A stretch of DNA of 64,000 nucleotides from Symbiodinium natans (GCA_905221605.1 CAJNDS010002290.1:981501-1045500), one strand, 5' to 3'. Positions 29,526-39,957 are shown, counted from the stretch's first letter. Numbers and translations: made by a program. The notes: generated by a model not told the origin, from the sequence alone.

Positions 29526-29635
29526 CGAAGGGTATTTCTTTAGGGTAGATAGAGGGGCAAGGGCATAACCCAAACCCAAAGCTCTAAGCCTTAAGCCCCT
29601 AAGCCATCAACCTTATAGTCTCAGCCCTATAGGGA

Positions 29636-29915
29636 TCTGCGGTTTAGGGTTTAGGGTTTAGGGTTTAGGGTATAGGGTTTAGGGTTTAGGGTTTAGGGCT
29701 TAGGTTCGTTTAAGGGCTGCAGTACGCGGGGGGTTCAGGGGGAGCATGTAACCTAAGGTTCCCTAATACGCCCTACTACTCCCTAAGCCTCCCTAAGCTT
29801 CTCTAAGGCTCCCTAGGTACCTACCCTGAACCCTGAACCCTGAACCCTGAACCCTAAACCCTAAACCCTAAACCCTAAACCCTAAACCCTAAACCCTAAA
29901 CCCTAAACCCTCCCT
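29636..29915. repeat. TTTAGGG array then CCCTGAA/CCCTAAA array
   Basis: G-strand units at 29638-29703; C-strand units at 29822-29912, the first four being CCCTGAA. Confidence 0.95.
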
Positions 29916-29989
29916 TAAGAACCCTATAATCTGCCTTTTTTGCGCGTGTTGGCGGAGTGCGCAAGAGGTCAGCAAGCCGGGGGTCCTTC

Positions 29990-30325
29990 TTTTTTTAGGG
30001 GTTTTGGGGTTTAGGGGTTTGCGGTTTAGGGGTTTGGGGGTTTGGGGGTTTAGGGGTTTAGGGGTTTTGGGGTTTTGGGGGTTTAGGGTTTAGGGTTTAG
30101 GGTTTAGGGTTTTGCGATTTGGGGTGTAGGGTCTGGGGGTTAAGGGTTAGGGCTTAAGGTCGTGAAGCCTATGCCCCTTCTAAGCTCGAAACCGAAGCCA
30201 GAGCCTCATAACCAGCCTGAAGTTCAACCCTAAACCCTAAACCCTAAACCCTAAACCCTAAACCCTAAACCCTAAACCCTAAACCCCTAAACCCTCAACC
30301 CTAAACCCTAAACCCTAAGCCCTCA
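29990..30325. repeat. TTTAGGGG-type array then CCCTAAA array
   Basis: Irregular TTTAGGGG/TTTTGGGG units at 29995-30115 and about 12 CCCTAAA units at 30227-30322. Short TTTAGGG units follow at 30395-30480. Confidence 0.92.
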
Positions 30326-30792
30326 AACTCCAGCCTTAAACTACACCCGACCAACAACTCAAGCCTTCATTCCTACAACCCTAAAGCCGAAACACCTTTT
30401 TAGGGTTGGGTTAGGGTCAGATTTAGGGTTTAGGGCTGAGGTTTAGGGTTAGGTTCAGGGTTTAGGGTTTAGGGCTCAGGGATGAGCATGATAAGAGCAA
30501 ATAGTGCCAAGAGCAAAGCTGATAGCTGACGGTACTACAACAAAAACAATCAATACAATAGTCATGCCAGCCGTTACTACTAATATATCATATTGAACAA
30601 CCGCAATGTAAACAACAAGAGTGTTAGGACATCCCCGCCAGACGCTTCCCGAGGTCATCAGTGCTTATGCAGAGCGAGGTCGTGTCTGACGCCGCAGTTA
30701 CTAGAGTTTCAGGGTTTTTGTGGTTTAGGGCTGTGGGCTTTAGAGCTTGTTGGGGTTTGGGGCTTGGGCCCGCAGTGTTCGGGTAGGCGGGG

Positions 30793-30826
<34 letters not shown>
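30793..30826. repeat. Poly-G run of about 30
   Basis: A long G tract that creates Gly-rich open frames around it. 30480-30790 and 30830-31100 show no supported gene. Confidence 0.95.
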
Positions 30827-31103
30827 GGCGAAGGATCTAGGAGTCCAGCATGTCAGCTGGGGATCACGTTACACTTCGGTGATAAAGCGTAATGCAGGGT
30901 TCTTGGACTCCAATCAGACGCGCTTAGTTTATGGTTCTGGGGCCAAATCTTTGTTTTCTTTAAAGGTCTTTGCTACACGGGCTCATGCCGGACAGAAAGG
31001 TCACGGGGCATGATGAAGCTTCTTTCAAGGCCATCCTTTTCCAAGCGTTGCTGCTTCCGGGCTTGTAGCCGAGGCCTTCTAGGTTTAGGCACGCATCAGC
31101 TGC

Positions 31104-31140
31104 TTGACGTGTTAGGGTTTAGGGTTTAGGGTTTAGGGTT
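31104..31140 (+). repeat. TTTAGGG array
   Basis: Five units. Confidence 0.9.
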
Positions 31141-31269
31141 CTACTCATGATGGTTGTAGGTACATCGACATCGTAAGTTATGACATGGTGGCGGCATGCT
31201 TTTCGTTGGTTGAGGCTCCTTAAGCAAAACCGAGTAAGCCCTCAACCACCAACCCATGTACTTGCCGAG

Positions 31270-31361
31270 GCTGGCAAGATGCCATTCGCCAGTCTGAGCT
31301 TGCGACAGAATCTGGGCTGACCAGCGACGAGTTCACGTGCACGTCTCTGGGCCGTCGTTGA
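31270..31361 (+). CDS. PPR-like exon, possibly terminal
   Basis: Acceptor CCGAG|G. The frame reads WQDAIRQSELATESGLTSDE then FTCTSLGRR and TGA at 31359-31361. W-x-x-A-I followed by E-S-G-L-x-x-D-E-F-T-x-x-S-L matches one helix B, linker and start of the next pentatricopeptide repeat. A GT at 31354 could act as a donor before the stop. Confidence 0.5.
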
Positions 31362-31399
31362 AAGACATTTTCCTTATTGTCCTTAAACACCCAACCAAC

Positions 31400-31465
31400 A
31401 TCCCTAAACCCTGAACCCTAAACCCTAAACCCCTAAACCCTAAACCCCTAAACCCGAAACCCCAA
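31400..31465 (-). repeat. CCCTAAA array
   Basis: About eight units with CCCCTAAA octamers. Confidence 0.9.
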
Positions 31466-31495
31466 ACCATTCTAAATAACATCTATACTACGTTT

Positions 31496-31566
31496 TGCTT
31501 AAGAACCCCCTTATAAGGAACATTTTTTGTTTTTTGTTGTTTACAATTTTTTGGAGGTTCTTAAGT
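31496..31566. mobile_element. Family F inverted-repeat element, copy 2
   Basis: GCTTAAGAACCCCCTTATAA at the left and GGAGGTTCTTAAG at the right, with a T-rich centre. Confidence 0.65.
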
Positions 31567-31659
31567 ATACGGAATGGCTCAGGTCTGTGATCAATGCCTG
31601 TCGGCAGGAGCCGCAGGTCTGTCATCTTAGAAACTCGCTGAAGGAACCCTGCAAAGACG

Positions 31660-31725
31660 TAGGGTTTAGGGTTTAGGGCTTAGGGCTTAGGGCTTAGGGC
31701 TGAGGGTTGAGGGTTGAGGGTTATT
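31660..31725 (+). repeat. TTTAGGG/GCTTAGG array
   Basis: Nine units changing from TTTAGGG to GCTTAGG to GTTGAGG in local blocks. Confidence 0.9.
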
Positions 31726-31749
31726 CGGAACCTCCTTTGAAGAATCTAA

Positions 31750-31866
31750 GAGAGGTTACATGGTCCTTTTAGGTTTTATAGGCTCATTTACGCGGTTTAT
31801 AAGGGTTTCCCCCCCCCCCCCCCCCAAACTAAGGGCCCATATTCAGGGACCATGTAGCTACCCGAA
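31750..31866. mobile_element. Family H element, copy 1
   Basis: The left end GAGGTTACATGGTCC is a diverged inverse of the right end GGGACCATGTAGCTACCC. The right 30 bases are identical to 58162-58192. Contains a poly-C run at 31810-31825. Confidence 0.65.
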
Positions 31867-31920
31867 GAAAGTCGGCGTACATTGCAGCGTAATGAACAAC
31901 CTTATGAACCCTCTCCTTGT

Positions 31921-32055
31921 TAGGGTTTAGGGCTGCAATTCAGGGGTTTAGGGGTTCAGGGGTTGTTAGGGGTTTAGGGTTTCCAGGTTCAGGGTTTAGG
32001 CTTCAAGGGTTTGGGCTTGAGAGTTTAGGGTTTTAGGTCTGTAGGGTATTAGGGT
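31921..32055 (+). repeat. Degenerate TTTAGGG units
   Basis: Scattered TTTAGGGG, TTCAGGGG and TTTAGGC. 32056-32395 is unique, without a supported gene. Confidence 0.8.
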
Positions 32056-32395
32056 TAACGCGTGTTGGTTGAGCGTTCGGGTGCAGAGATGAGGGGCGGC
32101 CGGTGGAATCACGCGTAGCATCGCTCTGGTGAAGATGCCTTTGCCTCGTAATTAAAATGTTGCAGCGGCTCTTTATTCCACTCCTTTTGGTTAGCCTGCA
32201 AACCCGACAAACAATGCATCGTACTTTTGCTTCTAGAACACAGGAGATCCTAGGGTCTAGTAATTAGGTCCCAAATCCATAGCATGCATAGCTCGCATGT
32301 TGTATTGCAGGTAGGCCGGTAGGTAGATTTTACACAATTTTGTCAGAGCCTTTTGGGTTTATGTATGTGAACCATACCTAGGAGTTTCAGAGGTC

Positions 32396-32545
32396 CCTAA
32401 ACCTAAAGCCTAAAGCCTAAAGCCTAAAGCCTAAAGCCTAAAGCCTAAAGCCTAAAGCCTAAAGCCTAAACCCTAAACCCTAAACCCTAAACCCTAAACC
32501 CTAAACCCTACACCCTAAACCCTAAACCCTAAACCCTAAACCCTA
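32396..32545 (-). repeat. CCTAAAG heptamer array passing into CCCTAAA
   Basis: About ten CCTAAAG units (one base changed from the telomere unit) are followed by about ten CCCTAAA. Each block is internally uniform. Confidence 0.97.
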
Positions 32546-32612
32546 CACGTCGGTGCCGGCCGCAGGCGTGGCTTCTCAGCTGCTGCTTCTTGGAGCAGTA
32601 CCGTTGTCATAG

Positions 32613-32800
32613 TTGGGTAACATTTTACATGTTTAAGGGTACTTAAACCCTAAACCCTAAACCCTAAACCCTAAACCCTAAAACCCCAATAAGGAAAATA
32701 AAGTTTTTTTAAGGGTACTTAGACCCAATAAGGAAAATATAGTTTTTTTTAAGGGTACTTAGACCCAATAAGGAATATAAGATATGCTTGTTTTCATACT
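32613..32800. mobile_element. Family I element opened by a CCCTAAA array and partly triplicated
   Basis: TTGGGTAACATTTTACATG and TTTAAGGGTACTTAAAC match 45036-45080. After ACTTAAAC come five CCCTAAA, then AATAAGGAAAATAAAG and a repeat of TTTTTTAAGGGTACTTAGAC. The array starts at the AAAC of the element. Confidence 0.65.
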
Positions 32801-32880
32801 ATCCCAACCATAAACTAGGTACGTGGGCATCCAGGCTTCCCTGGGCGACGAGGATTGCACAGCTCCAGCCAAAGCCCCCA

Positions 32881-32975
32881 TCCTAAACCCTAAACCCTAA
32901 ACCCTAAACCCTAAACCCTAAACCCTAAACCCTAAACCCTAAACCCTAAACCCTAAACCCTAAACCCTAAACAAA
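32881..32975 (-). repeat. CCCTAAA array
   Basis: About 13 perfect units. The island 32825-32880 before it may hold a short exon (GIQASLGDEDCTAPAKAP), unconfirmed. Confidence 0.97.
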
Positions 32976-33334
32976 AAAAACCCAAAACGCAGGTGTCCAA
33001 ACTGCACCCTTAAACCCGGAACCCCTAAAGACCCCTTTTCGCCTTTTTGTTGAGAGGTTATCATATAGGGTGGTAGAACCCCACACCCACGACCGGGGGC
33101 ACACCAAAAGGGCAGGAGATTGAGGTCGACTTCGCAGCCTTGGTTTTGTTTATTCACTTAGCACACACCACCTTTCTCACAGGGTTTCTTTGGGGCGGGG
33201 AGGCAAGTACTGGGATCATATCTTACGCCAAAACCCGGTTTGGGGTTGACGGCTTCGGGTTTAGAGTTCGAGGGTGCCTTATCAGTTGTTCATCTTCCCT
33301 CCCCTGGGGGGGGGGGGGGTCTCCTGCAACCTTG

Positions 33335-33425
33335 GTTTAGGGCTTAGGACTTAGAGTTTAGAGTTTAGGGTTTAGGGTTTAGGGTGTAGGATTTACAGTT
33401 TAGGGTTTAGGGTTTAGGGTTTACG
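33335..33425 (+). repeat. TTTAGGG array
   Basis: About ten units, with TTTAGAG and TTTACGG variants, ending at the acceptor of a PPR-like exon. Preceded by a G run at 33306-33318. Confidence 0.9.
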
Positions 33426-33430
33426 GTGAG

Positions 33431-33552
33431 GAGTGGAGCGAAGCCGTGTTCAATGCGGCCCTGTCTTCGTGCGGGGCGAGCGGCTGGGCCTTTGCCCTTT
33501 GCACCGCGACGAGGCTGAAGCAGCGAGCCAGGCCCGGCAAAGCTCCTTCCAA
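33431..33552 (+). CDS. PPR-like exon island
   Basis: Acceptor GGTGAG|G after a TTTAGGG array. The frame reads EWSEAVFNAALSSCGASGWA then FALCTATRLKQRARPGKAPS. V-F-N-A-A-L-S-S-C-G-x-x-G-W-x-x-A-L is close to the consensus of alveolate pentatricopeptide repeats. Donor probably CCAA|GTTTG near 33553. The TTTAGGG array resumes at 33568. Confidence 0.6.
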
Positions 33553-33565
33553 GTTTGTTTCCTTA

Positions 33566-33645
33566 GGTAGGGTTTAGGGTTTAGGGTGTGGGGTTTGGGG
33601 TTTGGGGTTTTGGGTTTGGGGTTTGGGTTTGGGGTTTCGGGTGCT
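33566..33645 (+). repeat. TTTAGGG to TTTGGGG array
   Basis: Three TTTAGGG units pass into six TTTGGGG/TTTGGG units. Confidence 0.9.
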
Positions 33646-34101
33646 TTTATAGCCAATTCTTGGTCCGCTTTGAAATAAAGACCCAGTCCCCTAAACCGCA
33701 AACCCACGACTAGAACCAACCTGGGCTTCGCTGGAGCTTACCTTGCAAAGGAAGTTGCCTGGACAGTCTATTCGTGCTCCGGCACATTCAATCAAGAACC
33801 CAAGTGCAAATGCAACGAGGTACAGGTGCTTGTGCAAGCACACCTGTGTTTTTGTTTACAGACTTTGTGCCAGTGTCTGTGGCACGGGTGCTCGGGTTTA
33901 AAGGTTTCGAATTGGGAAAGTTGGTGCGCAAGGGAGTTCGCACACCTTCCCTGGTTTGGTGGTGTGATCTGTGATCGGTTCGGCACGGTCTTCGGGGTCA
34001 AGGGTTTAGGGTTTGGGTGATATATGTGAAAAAATGCGATGCACATGACATATGTGTGTCCTTGTCATTGTTGAAACGGTCTATACCCCCAAGGGTCCCC
34101 C

Positions 34102-34240
34102 TACTTGGAGGTTCATGGTACATATTAACCAATTATAACTCTACCTTTTAACTGTACTTCTAACCACATTTGGGCACTTAAGGGGCATATAAGTGGGGTA
34201 TGAGCGCACTTATAATTGGTTAATAAGTACCATGAACCTA
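34102..34240. mobile_element. Family B element, copy 5
   Basis: Left TACTTGGAGGTTCATGGTAC, right GTACCATGAACCTACAACCT. Interior AACCAATTATAACTCTACC against ACTTATAATTGGTTAATAAG. The most complete family B copy. Confidence 0.8.
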
Positions 34241-34384
34241 CAACCTACAAGCCCTAGGATTGGGGCCCACCAAGGCCCGAAGCTTTTCATCAGCAAGCCC
34301 TGAAACGGAAGATCAGCCTGAAAGCTGCCACCCACGAAGCCCCTAAGCCCGATAGCCTTGCAAGAAGCACCCCTGAACCCTAAA

Positions 34385-34482
34385 CAGCTTGAAACCCTAA
34401 ACCCCCAAACCCTAAACCCACAAACCCTAAACCCTAAACCCTGAACCCTAAACCCTAAACCCTAACCCCCCCCCCCCCCCCC
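34385..34482 (-). repeat. CCCTAAA array and poly-C run
   Basis: About nine units ending in a run of about 16 C at 34467-34482. Confidence 0.95.
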
Positions 34483-34489
34483 GGCAACA

Positions 34490-34492
<3 letters not shown>

Positions 34493-34526
<34 letters not shown>

Positions 34527-34872
34527 ACACACAGACACACAGACACGCAGACACACAGACACACAGACACACAGACACACACAGACACACACAGACACAC
34601 ACAGACACACACAGACACACACAGAGACACACAGAGACACACAGAGACACACAGAGACACACACACACACAGAGAGAGACACACAGAGACACACACAGAC
34701 ACACACAGACACACACAGACACACACAGACACACACCCACACACCCACACACCCGCACACCCACACACCCACACACCCACACACCCACACACCCACACAC
34801 CCACACACCCACACACCCACACACCCACACACCCACACACCCAGACACCCAGACACCCAGACACCACACACC
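34493..34872. repeat. Long CA-type microsatellite with higher-order blocks
   Basis: (CA)n followed by ACACAGAC, CACACAGAGA, CACACACAGA and finally CACACACC octamer blocks. Three minus-strand frames (VCVCV, WVCGCVGV) stay open through it and are artefacts. Confidence 0.97.
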
Positions 34873-35164
34873 ACACAAGGGAAGTATGAAATATACCAAG
34901 GCCCAACCAAGTAGGGCACACGAAAAAAGGGGAACCCTGACATAGAAGCTGATCGAATCTGTCAGCTTGGGAAGATGCCAGCTGCTCTACAGGGAGAGTG
35001 GCACCCTTACTTTGCTGCTAAAGTTAAGGTGCATGCCACACACCGATCGAGATCTACGATGGAGGTTGCGGGTTTTGGGGGGTGGGGGGGAGGTCAGACA
35101 ACGCTTTTATCCGTAGTCAGACTCCCAACTCAAGCCTTTTATTCCAGGGCCCTAGACAGGTAAG

Positions 35165-35195
<31 letters not shown>

Positions 35196-35460
35196 ATCAT
35201 GTTCACAAAAAACAAAACATCAACACTCCCCGACGCTTTGCAGGCGCCTCGGCGCCGCCTCCCTGGCAACCCTCGTCTCGACCCGCGGTTGGGCGCACGC
35301 CTTGGAGGAGTTTGGAGGGCTTTGATGAGGGTTTAGATCTTAGGTTCAGGCTTTAGGGTTCAGAGTTTCGGGTTTTGATTTTAGGGTTTTGGGTTTAGGG
35401 TTTAAATTTTAGGGTTTAAGGTTTAGGGTTTAGATTTTAGGGTTTAGCTAGTAGATTCTA
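34873..35460. other. Unique DNA with a TA microsatellite
   Basis: (TA)n at 35165-35190, a G-rich stretch at 35071-35093 and degenerate TTTAGGG from 35330. Overlapping + frames (for example ending RRRLPGNPRLDPRLGARLGG) have no clear support. Confidence 0.45.
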
Positions 35461-35478
35461 GGGTTTAGGGTTTAGGTT
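35380..35478 (+). repeat. TTTAGGG/TTTTAGGG units
   Basis: Degenerate units with AAATTTTAGGG spacers. 35480-35920 is unique, and its minus-strand frames show no known domain. Confidence 0.85.
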
Positions 35479-35914
35479 ACCGGATGAGGACTTGAGAAAT
35501 AGAGGGTTCAGAATGTTTAGAGAAGGACATGCAAGGCCTCTTTGAGGGGAGCTCCCCAACCTCGGGACAGTTTGGCGCTCAGGTGACTCACCCCCAGGCA
35601 TTGCATCTGTGGCAGACTGAGTCCGACCCCTTGCATTCGAGGTTTGCCAAGAGCCTTCGACAAGAATCGTGTACAACAGCTCAAGGTAAGCTGGCGTAAA
35701 CATCTAACTCCGACCACTATAGCCCCTTAGGAATTATTTTTTATGTCTTTGAAACCCAAGAGATTATTAATCATATCATTTTTAGCAAGGTTCTGGTCTA
35801 ATGGTCCATACTGAAACTGGCTAGTTTCCGGAGGCTCGGCGCACACGACAGCACGCGTTGTGCGGGAACCACGTAAACCCCTAGTTGGCGCGCCCAAGGA
35901 GGGCAACCAAAGGA

Positions 35915-36012
35915 AGCCCTAAACCCTCAACCCCAAACCCTAAACCCCAAACCCTAAACCCTAAACCCCAAACCCCAAACCCCAAACCCTAAACCCCAAA
36001 CCCCAAACCCCA
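35915..36012 (-). repeat. CCCCAAA/CCCTAAA array
   Basis: About 12 units alternating CCCTAAA and CCCCAAA. Confidence 0.95.
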
Positions 36013-36599
36013 ACGCCTCATGTCCAACCCCCCTGCAGGAGCTGCACGGATGCACCGGGAGGATTGGGGACTTCATCGGACTTGTCCAGGCCGAGTGTTC
36101 TCAGTATTCACAGAGGGGGCCCCCTCCCTCCCGCCCTTCCCTCCCCTAGAAAAAAGGAAATACATAATTATATATATATATATATATTGTCATATATATA
36201 TATATGTGCTTATGTTCAGGGGTTGGGGTTTAGAGCCCATCAGAGGGCTTCTGAGGTTAAGGGTGTTTGGGTTTACTTGTTTTTTTTTTTTGGGGGGGGG
36301 GGGGGGGGCAGAGGATGTAGGGTTTGGGAAAACACGAGTTACTACCAACAGAGACGGGTGCCATGATCTAAGTTAAAAGCAGAGCTGTTGCGAGTTTGAG
36401 AGCATATGACATATGGGGTTGCGAAGGATTATGAGGTTCAAGGCTTGTGGCTTTACAGGCTCTGGGGCTTTAGGAGCTCAGAGACTTGGGGCTTGAAAAA
36501 CAGGGTTTGAGGGTGTAGGGGTCAATGAAGCACCCATGTGACGAGCACACCCCCAGCTTGTTGTCAACAACGCTGTCCCGAGTGTCCGCCCCTAAGCGC

Positions 36600-36735
36600 T
36601 TATCCCCAACCCGACACGTCAAACCCTGAACCCGAACCCTAAACCCCAAATCCTAAGTCCTAAAACCCTAAAACTCTAAACCCTAAACCCTAAACCCTAA
36701 ACCCTAAAACATAAACCCTAAACCCTAAATCCTCA
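36600..36735 (-). repeat. CCCTAAA array
   Basis: Degenerate at first, then about eight clean units, ending nine bases before a PPR-like exon. 36013-36600 carries (TA)n at 36172-36205, a T-then-G tract at 36282-36308 and no supported gene. Confidence 0.92.
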
Positions 36736-36742
36736 TCCGAAG

Positions 36743-36872
36743 ACCACCGAACGCAGGCACTGGGCAGAGCCAGCGAGCAGGGTCCTTCGCATGCAGCGAA
36801 CCTGCTGCGCCAACTTCCAGAGATGCGCGCTCATCTTCACCCGGTTCTTCGGCCGACAGCTGAGGGTTCCAG
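36743..36872 (+). CDS. PPR-like exon island
   Basis: Acceptor CCGAAG|A and donor TTCCAG|GTTTAGG, the donor being the first bases of a TTTAGGG array. The frame reads HRTQALGRASEQGPSHAANL then LRQLPEMRAHLHPVLRPTAE. S-H-A-A-N-L-L-R-Q-L-P-E-M fits pentatricopeptide helix B. Two bases lead the first codon. Confidence 0.45.
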
Positions 36873-36940
36873 GTTTAGGGTTTAGGGTTTAGGGTTCAGG
36901 GTTTATAGGGTTTAGGGTTTAGGGTTTAGGGCTTTAGATT
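36873..36940 (+). repeat. TTTAGGG array
   Basis: About eight units with one TTCAGGGTTTATAGGG step. Confidence 0.92.
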
Positions 36941-37013
36941 TCTGGAAGCAGTTAGTACAGAGGGCCTGGGCCACTGGTCTGGGCGGTTGTTGGCCAGTGG
37001 TCAGGCGGTTGTT

Positions 37014-37122
37014 GGCCAGTGGTACCCTTTACCTTCTTGTTTTGGGGTTCTGCGATCCCCTTCAAACTACTAACTGCTTAAGAACCCCCAAAAACATGTA
37101 AAATGTTCTTCCTTATAGCGCC
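37014..37122. mobile_element. Family E fragment joined to half of a family F element
   Basis: GGCCAGTGGTACCCTTTACC (family E left end) runs into ACTACTAACTGCTTAAGAAC CCCC (family F left end). Neither right end is present. Just before, GGGCGGTTGTTGGCCAGTGG and GGCGGTTGTTGGCCAGTGG form a short direct repeat. Confidence 0.5.
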
Positions 37123-37689
37123 AATACCCTACCCCGGAACATCCAAGTAGCCAGCTCTGGGCGCAGCAGCACAAGTATTTCTCTAAGTCTATGTCCTCAA
37201 GACCTCGGCCTGCAAGGCTTTGTGGGGGACCGCCTTGGGAGCGTGCGGCCAGAAGGGTGCTTGGGATTTAGCGCTGGTCTTGCTGCTGAGCTGCACTTAG
37301 CGCTTAGGGCGCAGGTCCAGGGTATCTAAATCCACAACCCATAATTACATACTCCCTTTGTTTTTGGGTTAGGTGCCCCTATATTCAGGGGTTGAGGGTT
37401 TAGGGTCACATGCCTGTAAGCCCCATGAAGCATAGGAAAGGGCACGCTCTAGAGCTAGTAAGGGCCGTAACTTGGGATATAAGGATCCATGTGCCTACAT
37501 AGTATGTCTTGGGCTTTGAAGGGGTTCCTATATGGTAGCTTCAGGGTCCAAGTACAGGAAGTTGGATCCTTAACTTAGGTCATTCTGTCGTTGCAAAGGA
37601 GGGGAGGGTGACCTAAACCCAAACTTCAAGGACGTATCTGTCACGACATCAGACTCATTGCAGTTGAGGGGTAACCCTATCAGTTTCCC

Positions 37690-37743
37690 TAAACCCTAAA
37701 CCCCAAACCCCAAACCCTAAACCCTAAACCCTAAACCCTAAAC
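37690..37743 (-). repeat. CCCTAAA array before a PPR-like exon
   Basis: Seven units ending AAAC|GAG|G. Confidence 0.95.
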
Positions 37744-37746
37744 GAG

Positions 37747-37866
37747 GCTGGGCGACATGTCGCAGCGCGCGCTGCAGCACGACGCCGAGTGCCTGGCTTC
37801 TGCGCTGGATGCGTCCGACGCAGCGGGGACCTGGGGCACTGCTTTGCAGCTGCTCCTGGGCTTGGA
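37747..37866 (+). CDS. PPR-like exon island
   Basis: Acceptor AAACGAG|G. The frame reads LGDMSQRALQHDAECLASAL then DASDAAGTWGTALQLLLGL. L-x-x-D-A-E-x-L-x-S-A-L-D-A-x-x-x-A-G-x-W-x-x-A-L-Q-L-L-L spans one whole pentatricopeptide repeat of the Trp-bearing alveolate type. The exon ends where a family A element begins (donor either G|GAGTATG or GA|GTATGG). Confidence 0.62.
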
Positions 37867-37968
37867 GTATGGGGGTTTCTGAAAATGGGGGTACCCTTTT
37901 TGGGGGTCCCGTTAAGGGGATTCTAGTTGTTGTTGGGGTATAAATAGGGGTAGGGAAATACCCGTAAA
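37867..37968. mobile_element. Family A element, copy 7
   Basis: TATGGGGGTTTCTGAAAATG at the left, GGGTACCCTTTTTGGGGGTC inside, GGGGTAGGGAAATACCCGTA at the right. It begins exactly at the end of a PPR-like exon. Confidence 0.65.
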
Positions 37969-38600
37969 GGTGAGAGTAGAGGGCCAAGAGTTCAGGGTTT
38001 GTCTTTGGGCTTGTAAGTGCCTGGGGCCCAGGGTTTTCAACATAATTGAGGCATTGAGGCATCTATCAGGGTTTGGGCAGGTGCGTGAGTTTTGTAGCTT
38101 GGTTTTCTGGCATTTGTCAACTGGGACGCCGCTGGGTTCTGGACCTTGGTTTTTAGGGTCTGGGACATACCGGGGTCTTGGTCCAAATGTGCTTTGCCCT
38201 TGCAGCGGATCGCTGCATACAGTTGCAGTACTGCCATCTTGACGATGTGCCCTGTGTCGTTTGCGCAATTCTGCTGACCGCTACAGTAGGGTCACGAACC
38301 TCTTTAATCACCAGGATTATCCCCTCATGCTCCCTACATATTCTTTGGTCAGAAGCTACCCCAAATACCCATCCTGACACCCACATGCCGTAGACTATCA
38401 TTCGTGGAATGTACAAACCGTTCTCGTTTGCGCGTTAAACGCAACAGATTATTTCCCATCATACCCCATCCCAACCAAAGAGGCCCTGGACCCTAATCCC
38501 TAACCCCTAAACCCTCAACCCCTTATGATTCGTAACTAAGCCCTTTCTTACCCTAAACCCAGAAGCACCTCAACCTTAGAGGCTCCCACCCCGTGCCCAC
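37969..38600. other. Unique DNA with two-strand open frames
   Basis: The + frame to 38393 includes CFALAADRCIQLQYCHLDDV; opposed minus frames are equally open. No family is recognised. Degenerate CCCTAAA units at 38490-38560. Confidence 0.4.
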
Positions 38601-38604
38601 CAAG

Positions 38605-38738
38605 GCTGGACGACCTCCTGGAGGGAGCTGCTGCCGGTACCAAGCCAGGAGGTTCGGAGGACTTGCTCTGCGCCACCGGCCCCTTGAGCGAGACAAAAGC
38701 ACAGAAAACCAAGAAAACAGAACACGGCCTAAGGGGTG
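38605..38738 (+). CDS. Candidate exon, Lys-rich tail
   Basis: Acceptor CCAAG|G. The frame reads LDDLLEGAAAGTKPGGSEDL, LCATGPLSETKAQKTKKTEH, GL. Donors GG|GTGG or GGTG|GTTTAGG at the next TTTAGGG units. Product unknown. Confidence 0.42.
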
Positions 38739-38810
38739 GTTTAGGGGTTAGGGTTTTGGGTTTATGGTTTAGGGTTTAGGGTTTAGGGCTTAATCCCTAA
38801 ACCCTAAACT
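38739..38810. repeat. TTTAGGG array joined head-on to CCCTAAA
   Basis: TTTAGGG units to 38788 pass through CTTAATCC into CCCTAAACCCTAAA. This is the orientation that an end-to-end telomere fusion would leave, though only a few units are present. Confidence 0.8.
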
Positions 38811-39660
38811 GCAAACTCGACTATCAACCCTCAACAAGCCCTTATCAACCCAATAGCCTCCAAAGCATCTTAAGGCCCTAAGCCTTTCAACCTTTCTAAA
38901 GCCCTTCAAGTAAAGTCCTTTAGGCGCGAGGAAGCCCTTTAAGCTCTTCTCAGCCTCGAGACCCCAAAGGGCTTTTAACAGGGTTGAAGGCTCAGAAGCC
39001 CGAACCCCTCAGAAACCACCCCTGGCCCTGAAAGCCATGAGAACTAGGGTTTCGGGCTGCGGGTTTAGGAGTAGATGAACCGCCTTGTTTAGGTTACTTT
39101 TTCAGCCTACTTATAACTATCCATGAACCTCAAAGTACAGGGAGGTGAGCCCGTTTTTTTTTTTTTTTTTTTTAACTGTAGGTAAGAGACTTACAAAGGC
39201 AATTCCCAAAGTTGGGAAACTCTAACCTCCCCCAACTCCCTTTTGTAGGATCCCCGCCCCCCCCCCCCCCCCCCCCCCCGCAAAAAAAAAAAAAAAAAAA
39301 CAGAAAAGCAGCCTCTAGTTCCGAACCCCCCCCCCCTCCATATCACAACCTGCAGAGTTTCGGTTTCGGGGTCCATAGGGCTTAGGGGTCAACACCGTGA
39401 GGTTTCTAAGCTCGCAGGGCAGCCTCAACCCTGAACTCCCCGATCTGATTGCCAGAAGGACACCATGAGCTTAAGTATGCACCTGGGCCCAGCACGTCGC
39501 CATGTAGGAACCCTCCTTCAAGAGCCGAGTATATAGTGTCCGCCTACACGGTCCTTGGGGGGTTAGTGTATGTGCTTCAACAACATCGGCTGCTGCTGAG
39601 CAATGCTGCTGCCATATGGATTGTTTAGTCTGCTTCAAGTCCCCAAGCCCTAAACCCCAA
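38811..39660. other. Region with homopolymer runs
   Basis: A family B right-end fragment (39092-39140, CCATGAACCTCAAAGTAC), poly-T 39154-39172, poly-C 39257-39279 followed by poly-A 39282-39300, and poly-C 39328-39337. No supported gene. Confidence 0.55.
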
Positions 39661-39692
39661 ACCCTAAACCCTAAACACTAAACCCTAAACCG
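39646..39692 (-). repeat. Short CCCTAAA array
   Basis: About six units with CCCCAAA and ACACTAA variants. Confidence 0.85.
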
Positions 39693-39771
39693 GGCCCCGG
39701 TAAACCTTAAAGGTACATCCCCAAAAGCTTCGGACACAGTGCCCAAGTTTGACATGGAAGCGTGGTATATA

Positions 39772-39879
39772 TTGGGATGATCCCCCCCGATATACTAACA
39801 GTCCTTGATATCGGGATTATAGTACGCGCTATTGATAATCCTTATTAAGGACTGTGAGTATAGAGGAGGAACATCCCAA

Positions 39880-39880
<1 letters not shown>
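39772..39880. mobile_element. Family C element, copy 2
   Basis: TTGGGATGATCCCCCC at the left and GGAGGAACATCCCAA at the right; inner inverted pair TACTAACAGTCCTTGAT and AAGGACTGTGAGTA. Confidence 0.75.
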
Positions 39881-39913
<33 letters not shown>

Positions 39914-39957
39914 TATATATACATATATAAAAATATATAGATATATTTACACACCAT
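39881..39957. repeat. AT microsatellite
   Basis: (TA)n and ATTTATATTT variants directly following family C copy 2. Confidence 0.9.

Noticed and set aside
30593-31013. Two + frames with poly-Gly
   Set aside because: They depend on reading through a run of about 30 G; no coding bias on either side.
34448-34943. Three long minus-strand open frames (VCVCV / WVCGCVGV)
   Set aside because: They are translations of the CA-type microsatellite; all three frames stay open because no stop can form in the repeat.
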